Below are positions 1 to 13,100 of a stretch of DNA of 64,000 bases, piece by piece. The stretch spans positions 1 to 64,000 of the forward strand of contig QXVZ01000329.1 in the NCBI GenBank assembly GCA_008931825.1, given 5' to 3'. The stretch comes from Phallusia fumigata. Taxonomy: Eukaryota > Chordata > Ascidiacea > Phlebobranchia > Ascidiidae. The translations under genes were made by a program, and so were the position numbers. Numbering within the stretch: position 1 is the stretch's first letter; the number at the start of each line of letters is the position of its first letter. The notes below the pieces were generated by a model. That model had not been told where the DNA came from. It worked only from the letters and a program-made list of their open reading frames with translations, and searched no databases.

Positions 1-973
1 CTGAACTCCAAGGCGGTATTTTCCATTTCTAGGGCAGCACAACTTCAAAGTATTGTTTACAACATTTTGATAGCACGAGCTATCAAAGAGCCATGGTTGA
101 GTGTTCAGTAGAGCATTTTGTTTAACAATCAATGATTCAAATCCAGATATATAATCCATTCCATAGCCCATGGGTTTCACAACAAAATGATAATTGGGTT
201 GTGGATTGATCGATGCCCTATGAAGCACTTGGGCAGTTTCATTTCTATGATAGTGGCTTAACAGAAGCAAAGGTTACCTCCATAGTGCAGTAGTACCTCC
301 AAACGTAAACAGCAATATTATGGGAATTAGAAGCATGTTAAAGATGCAGATTCGCCCTTCAATAGCGTATAAAACCAAAAACTTTCAGGATAAAATCAAC
401 AACACAGTATTTCACCTATAAAACTTAAAACACCGAAAGTCGACAGTAGTAGTTTGAAACAATCTATTATATACTTGCTTACTTGCTACCGACAATCGAC
501 GATGCACTACATCCCGCCAAATGTAAGAAAATAAACAAATTTCAATGACAGTACACTCAAAAGTTTGTTACAAACCATACATTGATCTTAGTTGTAGACA
601 GCTGCACCGTTTTTAAACAGTAAACAATCTTTGTAAAGATTAGCTACCAAAACCTATTTCGTTTTTTTTTTTTATTGTTTCAATGGGGTGGAAGTCGGAT
701 ATGTATTTTAAAACTGTTCTAAACACTACTTAGCAACGCTGTATGTACTTCAAACGGTACGGTTAAAGTTACCACCACTCGTTAATTGTTGGTATGGACG
801 CCGATGTATGAGAGTTAGTGTGTTTTGAGNCAAACGGTACGGTTAAAGTTACCACCACTCGTTAATTGTTGGTATGGACGCCGATGTATGAGAGTTAGTG
901 TGTTTTGAGTTGATTGAGTTAATAATTTGGATACATTGTGCTGACATACACGACCTTCGGTATCATACCCAAC
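1..973. other. Upstream intergenic region of TMEM232
   Basis: I see no coding exon here. The stretch is AT-rich, and its last part is the 5' flank of the TMEM232 start at 974. It contains one single-N position (830) flanked by an exact 79-base duplication, listed separately. No clear TATA box or trans-splice acceptor lies directly before the TMEM232 start codon. Confidence 0.6.
751..909. repeat. Direct duplication around single N at 830
   Basis: Bases 751-829 and 831-909 are the same sequence, as far as I can see identical, separated only by one N. This is the signature of two overlapping contig ends joined without merging. It falls in the 5' flank of TMEM232 and changes no exon. Confidence 0.9.
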
Positions 974-3900
974 ATGCCAGTTTTAAAAGTTCCTGTTGTT
1001 CACAAGTTTGGGATAATTTCACAAAGGTATGATGTCTGTAGAGAGTGCGGGGGTAAGTTTATTGCAGAGTCATTAAGTTTTCAAAATATTGTATTTTAAA
1101 AATGCAGCCAAAGGTTGGAACTGCAAGAAAGGCTTATTCGACAAGCATATGATGAGGGTAAGTCAACAGATGACCATGTTCCAAGTCAAAAGAACCCACT
1201 GGAGGTTTCTGAAAAGTTTGTACAGAAGTACAATTTAGCTGGGCTTAAAGAGAAAGAAGTTCTTCAAGATAAAGCAATGAAAATGCTGGAAAGAGCAAAG
1301 GTCAAAAACAGATAACAATGGCACTTTCAATGCATAGTATTTGCTGGTTATTGGAAGTTTTGTCTTAATTTTTAGAGAAGATGTGGATTGCCAACTTGTG
1401 GTGAAGGAAATCATGTAGATCTTCCTTTGGGGTGGTCTGAACTTGCTGTGCTTGCTCAATGCAAAGGAAAGCTCCAAGAAGGTAGGCTAGTTTAAAATAA
1501 AAAAAGATTGGGATATTTACAAAGCAACATACTGCAATGTTGTGCACATGCGCACATTTTTACATGACCAAAAGCATACTACCCACAGTCAAACAGAATG
1601 GTAAACTCCAAATTGTTTACATTTCATAATAAAACAGCATCCTTTCATTTAGATTGCTTTAACATTTTGTGCACATCTTTGGACCAAGCCCCGCTGTCGG
1701 AAGACAACATTCCAACTCTGTTCTTTTTGGCTGAAAGCACACTCTACTGGCTAAGGACAGATGCTTTGAAACAACCACACCTAAGAGGGTCAGAGGTTAA
1801 ACTATTAAAAGTAAGTACTTTTGTTTACATTAAATTGTTCAAATTACAAAACATTTAGGATTACATTTTATATGTAGTACTTGTGCAGATAATGCAAAAC
1901 AAATGTAAACATATGAGGTTAACAATAAAACAGGTTTTGTCGGAGATTGTGCTTTTTTATGGTGTGGCATTTTTATAAAAACAAATGTAAAAACAATTAT
2001 TATAATTTTCTTTGCTTTTAGATGGGTCAGCTGGTATTTGCAAGATTGTTATTTCATCATCTTTCTGGGCATCTTCGAGGTCTAGCTGAGTTTAAGACAA
2101 GGTTGCATGTGTACATTGATGGGATTAAAGACCAACAGATGCTCTACAAGTCTTACCCTGGAATATGGTTGTCCCTAAGATTCATCAGTCGTGTAGGAGA
2201 AACTGTCATTGGACCATATGCTGCAGTTAAGGGAAATGCGGTAAGAATCTGAACATTGATGAGTTTGTTGAGAATACATTGCAGAAAGTTCACACTTGGG
2301 AATATTGTTGCATGTGGTATTGGCCAATGTAAAAAGGGCCAGTTTGGAAAGATGATAATGAGAAAACATCATTTTAAATATGCTTAACATGTTTGTTCAG
2401 AAAGAAGCTGAACGAGTGAGTGAATCTGTTCCTGGTTTGGCTGCATGTGTATATCGAGCTCTTTGTGTGTGGAGATGCACGTCAGTTACAAAAATTGGTT
2501 TAAAAAAGGCAATCATGGCAATGGTTCTTGCTTCCCACGAACTGAAAGATCATGACTGGTAAAAAAAGTGTTACTACTAACAACCTGTTTTGATAAAGAA
2601 ACTGCAAAACACATATCTCATTCACTCACAGTAACACACTGTTTTAGGATAAATGGTTATCTTTCAATTTCCTTGCTTGGTGAAGCGGCAAAGTTGCATC
2701 CAGCAGTGTGTAAAGCTCTACAGGACTTGGCTCGTGGTGTTCAGGTAAAACATGCTGTTGAATATTAAATGCCATTGCACAATGCTGGACAGCAAGATTT
2801 GGTCTTAAATGTATCATGGCATGCAAGTTGTTTCTTTTGTTCAAGGAGTATATTAACACAGAATTGACGATTAAGTTTGTGAAACATTTTAAAAACAGGT
2901 GTGGCAAAATAAAGTATTCATGCATTTACAAATATGTAGGTCTAGGTCCATTTGTAAAATAGTCACATACTTTTGGTATCCTACAAAGAGACAAAATTAT
3001 TGAAATGTACATTTCCCCACCTGCAGTTCAGGTAAATAATATCATGGAGTAATTGCTATTAACAAAGGTTTATTTGGCTAACTTTAGGTCTGCCATTTTA
3101 CCAAATTGTTTCAAAAAATGTTGCTAATTGAGCAATGTCTTTTGTCAGGTAACTATCAGCACGGACGGGGTTGTGCAGACCGCAGTAAACCACTTTCCCT
3201 CCGCTAACACCGAAACTGTACCAAACACACAACAAGCGGCAAGTACAGCACAGCAACAGGTGGATGAAAAGTTCCAGGCTGAGATCGACGGACTCGTTTC
3301 TGACTTTGACAACCTCATAAAGTCAACATCACAAACAGAACAAAATAAAGACAAACTGAAACCGGCTATGAGCAAGTAAGTTTACTCACAACACACACAA
3401 ATTGCGAGAATTTGACGCCGTTTCCAATTCAAGCGCTGTCGATTTTACTTGAGGTATTTTCTTTGCATTGGCTAAATTCTCGTCAAGGATTGTCAAGAGC
3501 CTGATGTTTGACTTGTGTTTGTGTTTAGAATCGGATCTACGGCGACGACAAGAAACACCACTGCATCACATCTAGAAACTCCGAAATCGAAGGCAATAAA
3601 TCGAAACGAGTCGCAGATGGTAGGTCGCAATATGCATAGCTATAGCTAGTGTACTAATATACTAATCGGAACGTATTCAAACAACTCTCTCTGCTTTTCC
3701 AAACGGCTTGTTTTTTTATAGACAGTACACCTAGTTAATTAAATTGGTAACAACCAGCAGATCCTTCTTTTCATGTGACAGGTTGATCAACTTAATCTCC
3801 CAAAACACGTACTTTGAAACTAAAACTTCACTGAAATATATTTTAACATCTTGTTAAAAAATATCATTTTCTATCCTCTATTTACCGCCGTATTTTACTT

Positions 3901-6413
3901 GTTAGGTCAATCAAGTACTTTCGGGAGTCGGGTCGTGGTGTTGGGAAACTGGGTACCAATACACACAAGTACTTGCCGACATTTGCCTCAATGGATCGTC
4001 TTCCGATGTCCAGAAGGTGGCGCTCCTGGGCAAGTGGCAGGATGCCGACGTCACGACGTTTCGTGCTGGCGCCGCAAACCCTTGTGTTGAGAGCTGTGGC
4101 CTAGTCGACTTACTTGAATATAGAGGACCAGCACCAACAATGGATATAGCTTCGCACATGCAGGTAAAACGTTGGTTCGGTGGCGGCTTAATCTATGTAA
4201 AATACGAATAATTGTGGATTGTTCGGTAATGCCTGTGTGAGTTGTCAGACTAGCCGTTAGTGGTCTGTTAACATAGGACATCGATAGTGTGTAACGAACA
4301 ATATATTTACCCAGCTAAAATCTTGTAAAAAAACATCATCATATACTACAAACCAATAGGATCTGAATTTAGAATTTTTCTATCGTTTACTGCAATTAAT
4401 GCAACAAGCAAAAGATAAAATCGTAACTAGGTGAGTTTTGTACACATTGTATAACACGTCTCAACTCTCTTTGTTTTTATGTGTGATTTGATCATAATAC
4501 TCTCGAGTGAAAACCAGGCTATGTGGCATAAATGTGTGTGTGTGTGTACAGAAATACGAATGGTCTTGGAAAGTGCGGTACGGCGCGTTATCGGGCCTGA
4601 TCAAACTGATTCACAGTTTACATGGCAACAAGGAACGGGACGGAATGCGATCGGCCGCGTGGTCATTGGTCATGGCGCTACAGGTCGGTGCTGTCTCTCC
4701 TTGGATATTTTAACATTTTTTGTCTTGTCATCTGGCCACTTTCCATACTGTTACATATTTGTAAGTGACAGTAGTGTAAGTATTAGAATTGTAATCATAT
4801 GTATATGTATATATAACTGATGTAATTGGACCCCGCAAGAAATCTAGTATCTTAATCTGCTGACAAATACATTTTGATGTTTTAAGTCAGTGCAATCGAA
4901 TCAAAGTGTTTTTGTTAGGAATGTGCAGTGACCGAAGATCGTGTTTTGGAAGCAATTCGCGTCGGTCAGGTTGAAACGATGCAAAGTTGGGACAGCAAAC
5001 GGCGAATGAGGTAATCACCTCATAGTATTTGCCGTTTGGTTATAATTTTTCTGCCTGTTTCTAAGCTTGTCCAGTTGAACTCCTTAGAATATTTCAATTG
5101 ACACACTTTTCTATGGAAGTGTGCTACCCCAAATAATACTGTATATATAGTGATCAACATAAATTTCCACAAACAATTATAGTAAACCTCGGTTAGTCCA
5201 GATTTGATTGGAACGACAACTGCCTAGGTGTACGAATTTGCCATTGAAAAGTAAAACAACGATTAGGGGATGTAAAAAGAGCAACTTTTATCCGGATTAG
5301 GCGAAGATCCAGATTAACCAGGGGGTTTTGTTGAGAAAACCATTATAAATCTCGCTTGTACCTCCAATTTTAGAGCCTTAGGCGAAGATCTAGATTACCC
5401 GAGGTTTAGTTTACTTCCTTTATAGCACGCACGAACATTCTGTGGCAAAAGCATTTTGTCTTTACACAATTTATAGCATTTGGTCTCGAATTGCGCATGG
5501 CCTAAGCGAATCATACATCGTCGCCGCCCCACAAAGCCCCACCAAACCCCCTCAGACGTCACCCACACCCTCGCCGAGTTCACCCAAGCGATACGAACCC
5601 CGGACGACGCCGAGCCCCAGGGGGAAAACTCCGTCACCAAAAAAGACCCATGTCAACAGGCCAACAATCAGGTAAAGCATTACAACTGTAGTTTCGTTGC
5701 TGGTGAATGGAATAAGCGTTGTTCAAAATCGCATTTCTCAGGGTATGTAAATGGTGGTTTTGGGGATAAAATTGGTTTTAAATAGACTCTGAACGATTTG
5801 TTCGTTTACAGAGAAGACATTGCCGTGCACACGACCAGCGAGCGTTGCATCCCTGACTTCAAAACTCGCACAAGTTTGGACTTAACCCGGGTTGTGGCGG
5901 ATCAGTGGAGGAAAGATATGGTGCAGGCACAAAAGGTTAGTGACTAAAAAATGACCTCATATAATGGGATTTAGGCAACATAAACTTTGAAAACAGGGTT
6001 ATTTTAATATTCCAAGCATCGGATGAATAGGTAATTAAAATCTAACCGAGAGCCTTTATGTAATGAATAAACACACAGTGAAAAGCATTGTATATGCTGT
6101 TGTCATGAAGAGTGTGATTAGTAAAAATGCATGTACTGTATACAATCTCTCTGGCAGCTATGTTTTTAATATAGCTGCTCTTCCGTGTATTGTGTCCGTC
6201 AGAAAATAATTACAAAAATTATCTTTATCGTTCGACGCCCGCTGTTGTTTGTTAATACAGGAAGAAGAGGAACAGATGCTTCTAGAATTGCAAACGCAGC
6301 GGAAGATTGAAGAGCGTGCTGAAGAGGAGAGAATCAAAAAAAGACAGGATAAGTTGAAGGGCAGAGCTACTGCTGGTCTCCTGCCCTACCAGATCGTTCC
6401 AGCGAAACAGTGA
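974..6413 (+). CDS. TMEM232: Transmembrane protein 232 homologue
   Basis: Fifteen exons: 974-1026, 1108-1300, 1376-1481, 1653-1810, 2022-2240, 2401-2558, 2648-2744, 3149-3375, 3529-3619, 3906-4163, 4552-4683, 4919-5010, 5426-5671, 5812-5935, 6261-6413. The lengths sum to 2307 nt, giving an intact 768-aa protein (human about 657 aa). Family blocks are clear: N-terminal VVHKFGIIS, NHVDLPLGWSELAVLAQCKG, LGEAAKLHPAVCKALQDLAR, YTQVLADICL and a DGMR..AW block. The C-terminal tail (RKDMVQAQKEEEEQ onward) is a charged coiled coil typical of the family. The extra length is mostly a Pro/Ser-rich insert in exon 13 and a Gln/Thr-rich stretch in exon 8. TMEM232 is ciliary/flagellar in vertebrates; the same role here is inference. 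The start is chosen because the first residues match the family's N-terminus. Confidence 0.93.
5180..5414. mobile_element. Pogo/Tigger-like MITE in TMEM232 intron 12
   Basis: The left end reads GTAAACCTCGGTTAGTCCAG and the right end, reverse-complemented, GTAAACTAAACCTCGGGTAA, giving imperfect terminal inverted repeats of the pogo/Tigger kind next to TA. There is no coding capacity. Two internal near-copies of a TTAGGCGAAGATC..AGATTA motif (around 5300 and 5380) suggest an internal duplication or a second nested end. The boundaries are approximate. Confidence 0.6.
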
Positions 6414-7194
6414 CAGTGGATATACCTAAGACGTTTGTAAATAATCGATTGTATTTTTCTGTGCTCGTTCGTTCTGCGTTTACCTTTTCAGAGTTTATAT
6501 GCTGTTCGTTCCCTTTTTAAAATGCTCGTAACGTTATTTCAGTTTGAAAACAAACTTGAACGGACAGGTCAGTGTCTTGTAGGTTATGGGCCCCAGGTTC
6601 ACTGATTCTGTAAGCTACCTATCAACAGAAGAAATTTTGTGGCAAATAGCGAACTAACCACCACTTTTCATTGTATCTGTAACTAACGCTTTTTATCGGC
6701 CTATCGTGAGAAAACTAGGGGCATTTCTTGGCAAAAATTACTCTCAACGTCGATGGAAGAGGACAAGATACGATGTATTTTAAAAACCACTTCACGCCAC
6801 AAAAACTTACACAACATTCGCAATATATCAACACAGCACGCTATACGCATTAGCACGCAAGTTATAACACTGCCTAGCGCTTCTGTACGAAAGATTGGCA
6901 CCGCGTAACAGTCGTCTAGGTAGATGACACTTTGCTTGAAGAAAACTAAACTCCAACAGAAGGCAAACAGTAACATGAACATACCTTACGCAATAACAAG
7001 AGTTGCAAAAATACCAACATAGAAAATGCACCGTGAGGAAGTAATACATAAAACACGTAACGAATGGATTGGTTGACTGTAAAGGATTGTTTTAAACGCT
7101 TTCCCACCATCATCAGCTACTTTTCACCGCAAACTTGACCGCGTAAAGTCTACCACTCGCGAAGTAAAACAGGTGAAAATCGCTACGAGTAATG
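6414..7194. other. Convergent intergenic region TMEM232/SFI1
   Basis: This is the 3' flank of both TMEM232 (+) and SFI1 (-). I see no conserved exon and no canonical AATAAA close to the TMEM232 stop. Confidence 0.5.
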
Positions 7195-10100
7195 TCACGT
7201 GGGCTGGGAGCAAAGCACCCGGATTCTTAAAGCGAGCCTTTCCACTTCCGGTTTTCGGTGGGTTAAGTCCGCTGTGACGTCATCGATTTCATGTTGGACC
7301 TGCAGAAATGTGCGGTTTCATAAATAAACAGTGTGGTTTTTCAGAAACTCTTAAAATTTTACTGTCTTGCTGTCACCCACCTGGTTTATTTCGTCTTCAA
7401 CAGAACTGATGTCGAGAGATGCAGACGCCGCCGCCGAGGATAATTTGTCGTCCAACCAACTCTCAAGCACAACCTTTTGTTGTTTCAAAACTCTGCCAAA
7501 ACAAAACGGTCATCAAATCCCACGTGTAATTCGCAATCTACTAAAGTGGTTTAATAGATTCGCGGGATACAGAAATGACAGTTAGACAGGGGCTTACTTA
7601 AGTCGGTGCTTCAAATCCTGGAACTCCTTAAGACTTCCGTGGATCTTAACTAACTCCTCCTTCACTGGATCACGTGACGGCGAAGCGATGAAGGTCTGTG
7701 ACGACGGGCTTCTTTCCATGCCGTCAAGGTAACCTACGTCACGCCTGGGCTGAGGGGACGGCACAGAGGCTTGACTACCGCCATCGTCATCTGAGTGGTC
7801 ACAATGAGGACCACCGAGAAATTCAGACGATTGCAAGCTGTCATGGTGTTGCATGGATGGTGATTGGTCCGCAGGGTAGGCGTGGCAAAGAGGTAAGGGG
7901 AACAAGGGGGTGCCTAAACTGGATGCTGGCGGCGTGGAATCTCCGTGGTTGCTTACAGTAAACGCAGACGGGGGAAGTAACACCACTTCAGGCGTCTGGT
8001 TTGCGCTGGTGGTTGGCTGGTAAATCTGGTTGTGGCAAGGTTGGTATATTTTAACTTGCGATGGTCCTTTATCAGTAGACACCGTTGGTACTAGTTCAGG
8101 CGTCGTGTGTGGTGAAATTGCTTGTTTAATGGAACTTTCTGGACTGATAGGTAGCACATGGGTAAGTGATTGGCTGGTGGACCTTGCAACTCCGAACTGA
8201 TGGTCACGTTGTGGAGAATGTGGTGGAGTGTAATCTTGAGTTGAGCGGCCGCCCTCTAGTGGTACATAGAGTCCCTCGCGTTGTAGGGAATCGTTAAGAA
8301 ATTGAGGAAGTCTAGGAGCAGGACGGTTCAGGTTTTTGGGTATTCTGAAGTAAAAACACAGCGTAGTTAAAAACCTACATATGCGGGACAATTATTTAGT
8401 TAAAAATCCAATGATAGAAATGCCGACCAAATTGGAAAAAACGTCTTGTAGGCTCGATGTATCTAGTTATAATCTAGCAGATTTCCCGATAATATAATAT
8501 TACAGAAACCATCTGTATTTACAGATGTTCAACAAAGCTGAATCTCAGACAATGCATCAGTTTATCAACCTTTCTGTTTCAAATGATGTTTTCTCGAACG
8601 CAGTGAAAGGCCGCGGAATCCATGGATGAAAGTTGACTGATGAATGGGGAGGAAGGTTACTGGGTGGAAGGAATTCCTCATCGTAATACCGGGAAGAAGA
8701 GGGTCGTTCCGCATTTTGCATACGATTCCGTACTTTACCGATCCATATTTTTCCGTATTTCCACGCTAGGTGATATGCCCCGAACCGCATCTAAATAAAG
8801 GTAACACAAAATCAGAACTTTTCGCATCACTTCAAAACCGTATAAACGGAACGACTCGGGCGGACAGGCGGCAAATTATGTGCTTGACACGAACGTGCAC
8901 AAACAATTTTTAGCGTACATTCTATAACATTATTCATGCACAGTAAATAATTTACCATTGGGTAACATGTAATTAGGCACACAGCTATGCTGTTTCTGGG
9001 TAATAATCTTAAGGTTTGCAATGTGCCTACTTTTTAAACTCTTTTAAACGCTATTGTGGACAATACTGCTACTTTAATGTTTTGGGGCGTTCACATTTGC
9101 AAAGACAAATTAACCGTGCTAATCTGAAGTATTTTTCTGTCAGCAAACCTGAGCTTGTCTTGTGGCATCTTGTCTCGTTCGTAATCTTAATTTCTCGCTG
9201 TGAAACTGGAGCATCTGCGTGCAGCCCTCTCTCAATTTCAGGTAGCGCCTTCGGTCCATTGCGTCGGCGTACCTCGCCTTTTTTCGTTTTCTTTCGGCAT
9301 TGTATTCACGCCATTGGTCGAGGCACCTTGCTTGCAGTGTTAGCGCCCAATGCCACAGCGCGTCACCTGCAAGACACAAAAATATTCATGGTAATACAAA
9401 GGGGCGAGGAGCAATGTTGCTTTGATCAGTGAATAAAAGGATGAAAGCAATTTTGAATTTTGTACACGCAAGAAACTGAGCTAAGCGCCAACATCTTTTT
9501 TGTCCAATGGGCACCTGTAAGTGTAAAGTGGTTGCAACGACAGCTCCACTATTTTGGCATCCTCGTTGCTTTGGCTGAGTAATCTCGAGTTTGCATACAA
9601 GACCAGTGTGCAATTTAAATGGGACATACAGTTGCTGTTTATACACATATCAATCATTTAAAGACCTGTTTTGACTTCTTCATCGTGTTTGTCAGCCAGT
9701 GCAACTTGCCACTGAATGAAGCTTTTTTTTATTTGGTTGCAAGCACAGAAGTGATCAGCCTGTCTTGTCATCAGAGCCTTCTTCAATTTGAGGTACCTTA
9801 TGCAGCAAATTTAGTCAGAATTATAAATAAAATGGTATGCTAAAGAGATTTGTTGATAATACTACATAGAGATTTTACGACACAACATTTCAATAAAGGT
9901 TAAGGTTACCAATATCAAATGAAATGATGACAACCATAACAAAATATAACTGACCTGTTGACATTATTTATTTACAAAAGTATCTGTTTTTATCTGAGAC
10001 TGTGGTTACATATACTTATCTTAAACTAAATAAGTTTACTGTAATAATGAATATTTGGTAGAACTTTAAAACACACCTGAAAAGAATCCATGTCTGAAAA

Positions 10101-13100
10101 GCAACTGTACAGACTTTTCTGTTATGATGTTGGCAAGCTTTGCGGTCCAAAACTTTATTGCGTTTTGCAATTTCTGTGGCAGATTTCCAGTTGTTAAAGA
10201 CTCTGCGAAGTTTACAGTGGTTGAGGTACTGCATAGCATTGTCCACCCTTTGCTGGTACTGCTGCTTCTTGTAAAAATGCACAGATGACCATTCCCTCCA
10301 CCTAAAACAGTAGATTTGTTTTCCACAAATACCCACATAGGAAAAAAATATAAGCTTAGTCTTAATTGTAATTTTTAATTGATTTAGATTTGTTGTATAA
10401 GCAAGAGACCTCGGAAAAATACAAAATAGGGCTGCAAAAGCTTGATAGAAATACATTACTTTGTCAAATTGATCATCTTACTTTTGAAAAACAAGATTCG
10501 ATAGGAACTGATCCCGGTGGCAAAGTGCCTGAATTTTTTGGATTCTTTTCCTTCTTAAAGTGCTGACACTGGTTCTCCAACCATCAAATGCATTCCTTAA
10601 CATGCTTAAATGGTGCAGTCTTAGTTTTGTACTTGACACCAACTCAGCTTGCTTCACCTTTAGATAAACACCACAGTTTGAAACCAATGTATGGCATAAA
10701 TGATAGCAAGTGCAGCTTACCATAACAATGTATTTCGCCCATGCAGCCCAGCATTTTCTAGCAACTGTTTTGGAGTGCAATTGCATGGCTAAGGAAACCT
10801 TATTTTGCTTCGCCCTTCTGTTCACCACATACTGGCGCCATGACAACCATACACCAGCCAGTTGGCTGTTGTAGTGATATGATACTGCATATTGAAATTT
10901 CTTTTCTCTGTACAAAATCATGGTGTTATTAGTAATTTTTCCAAATGTATGAGAAATATAATATGTTAGCAAAACCTCTCAAGGCAACACTTTGTGTACG
11001 ACTTCCAGCATCTTATTGCACCACATAGTAATGCTTTTCTGTAGTGAACCCTTGCAATTGCATCTTGCTTGTTTCCAATTAAAATGTGAGATGTACGTGA
11101 GTGCCAAATTTCAATACATACTCGCAAGGTATTTTCCTTGTGATGCATAACAGCCTAAAACGAAAAAATAGTATGCAAACTTAAACCATACAAGGTTAAG
11201 AGATTTTACTAACCATCCTTTCCATAGTTCTTGTTTCCTTTGATTGCTCAAATTCACTCCACCATTGGTAGAAATGCTTGGACAATAAAACGTCACTGCA
11301 AATGTTAAGAACATGTTGCAGGTTACTCACTCTACAATCGTTCTGTTTTTAAAACAGATTAGCTCGCGCAAAACAAACCTATTACCGTACAGAATAAACA
11401 GTTTCCATTAAGGGGATTTTTTGAAAATATCCCGGTCTACAGAGCATTTAACTTAGCAAATAAGAGTTTTTTTCGCGTACTGCTGTTGTGCTGTGCAACT
11501 AATCGTTTTTCAATAAATGACTGAAGTATTTAGCAGTCAACCACATGTTTCGATTTACAACAAAATTTACAAAAATCCTTTTTCAGTGATACCAACGTTT
11601 CCGACCCTAGTGGTTGGTAAAATTTTAGGCATTTTGATCTGTGCTCTTCCGGTTTTAGGGTGCCTAAATTTCGCACAAAAAAGATAAATGTCTTAGTTTT
11701 CCCAGGTGTGTCTAACCGCTACAAAATCATTGTGGCAATAAGATTTTTGTCCTAGTTTGCCGAGTTTGGTGAGGTGGTCTGTTTAATTTTGACAGAACAA
11801 ACGCAGAAGCATTTTTAAGGAAAAGCGTGTTTTGTCGCCTCAAGCGCTATTGCAAGTTGACCCTGGTTGTGTGCACCAAATTTTTTACAAAAAATCCAAA
11901 CATACCATTGGTATGTTAAGCGCTTAAAACCTAAAACTTTGCAGGTCCATTTCTAGGCAAATTTGTTTGGTGTTTTTTAGTATGGTTGAAAAAGTGCACG
12001 AAGTCCTTATAAGGCCTTGTGACGAATACAAAGATGAATACAAGGAGTGCACGAGTGTGTTAAGCAGACTGCATCATATGTACTGCTTGGCTGAGGAAGT
12101 ATTCAACTGCAAGCAGTGGAAACGAGATTATAAAAACTGCCTGTTATGGACACAACACCAAGACTCAGATGCTGGAATAGAGTTGGTCCAACAGGAGTTA
12201 AACCGTCAAAAAGTGATTATAAGCAACCGGACTAATGTATAGGAGTATCGCAAGGAACCCCCAGCCATGTGGCAATTTCCGGGACAAGATTACCTCAAAA
12301 AAACAGAAAATTATGCAGATCAATACTGATACTGCGCAAAGTTTTCATTCTTTCCCAAAAAATACTAATAGTATTTCCTGCTAAAATTGTGCTTTGTATA
12401 AATAAAGTGTTAATTCAGAAATAAAAAAAATTTTGATTATCAGATTAAATGTTTTCAGCAATCACAGCATTTTTTAAAAAAATTTTTAATATTACTATTT
12501 TCAACAAATAGTTGACAAACCTGTGGAACTTGGTTGAAAGTCTTTTCATTCTGTTTATTTTTTTAGCATCTTCAACAAATTTTCTCCATTGTGAAAAGGA
12601 TTTGGGAAGAGCCTGCAGATGGTAGATAATTACATAGGTTGTTGATGTTGTGGATAGCATTAAGCATACCTTCACCATAAAATGGGCTTCGGCTTTTACA
12701 AACTTTTGCTTTACAACTTTTTTCTTCCTCCAATTACACAAAAATCCAAAGAAACCCTTTTTTCTCAGTGCAACACTGCAATAAAGATAAAGTTTTGAAA
12801 ACTTACACAATGCAATAACAAAGTGTTAAAGGCCGAGTAGCAAACACTTTATATCAAAAACTTACATTGGGCATTGTGATGTAACAAACCTCCTATTATT
12901 ATTTTTTTATGAGTGTAGTTTTAGGTCGAGCACAGAGCATCAATTTTAATGCTCGACAAAAACACTTTGTAGCTAAGTAGCTCATGCAGGCAGTAACCCA
13001 ATTTGTAGTATACGGATCTGTTACCTATAGTGTTCCCTTGCAATTACAGTCAATTCATGAAGATCTGCTTCTTCCTGCCTTTCCATCTTCCCCTGCCAAG

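Noticed and set aside
7367-7585. Plus-strand 72-codon frame
   Set aside because: It is the shadow of the penultimate SFI1 exon on the opposite strand.
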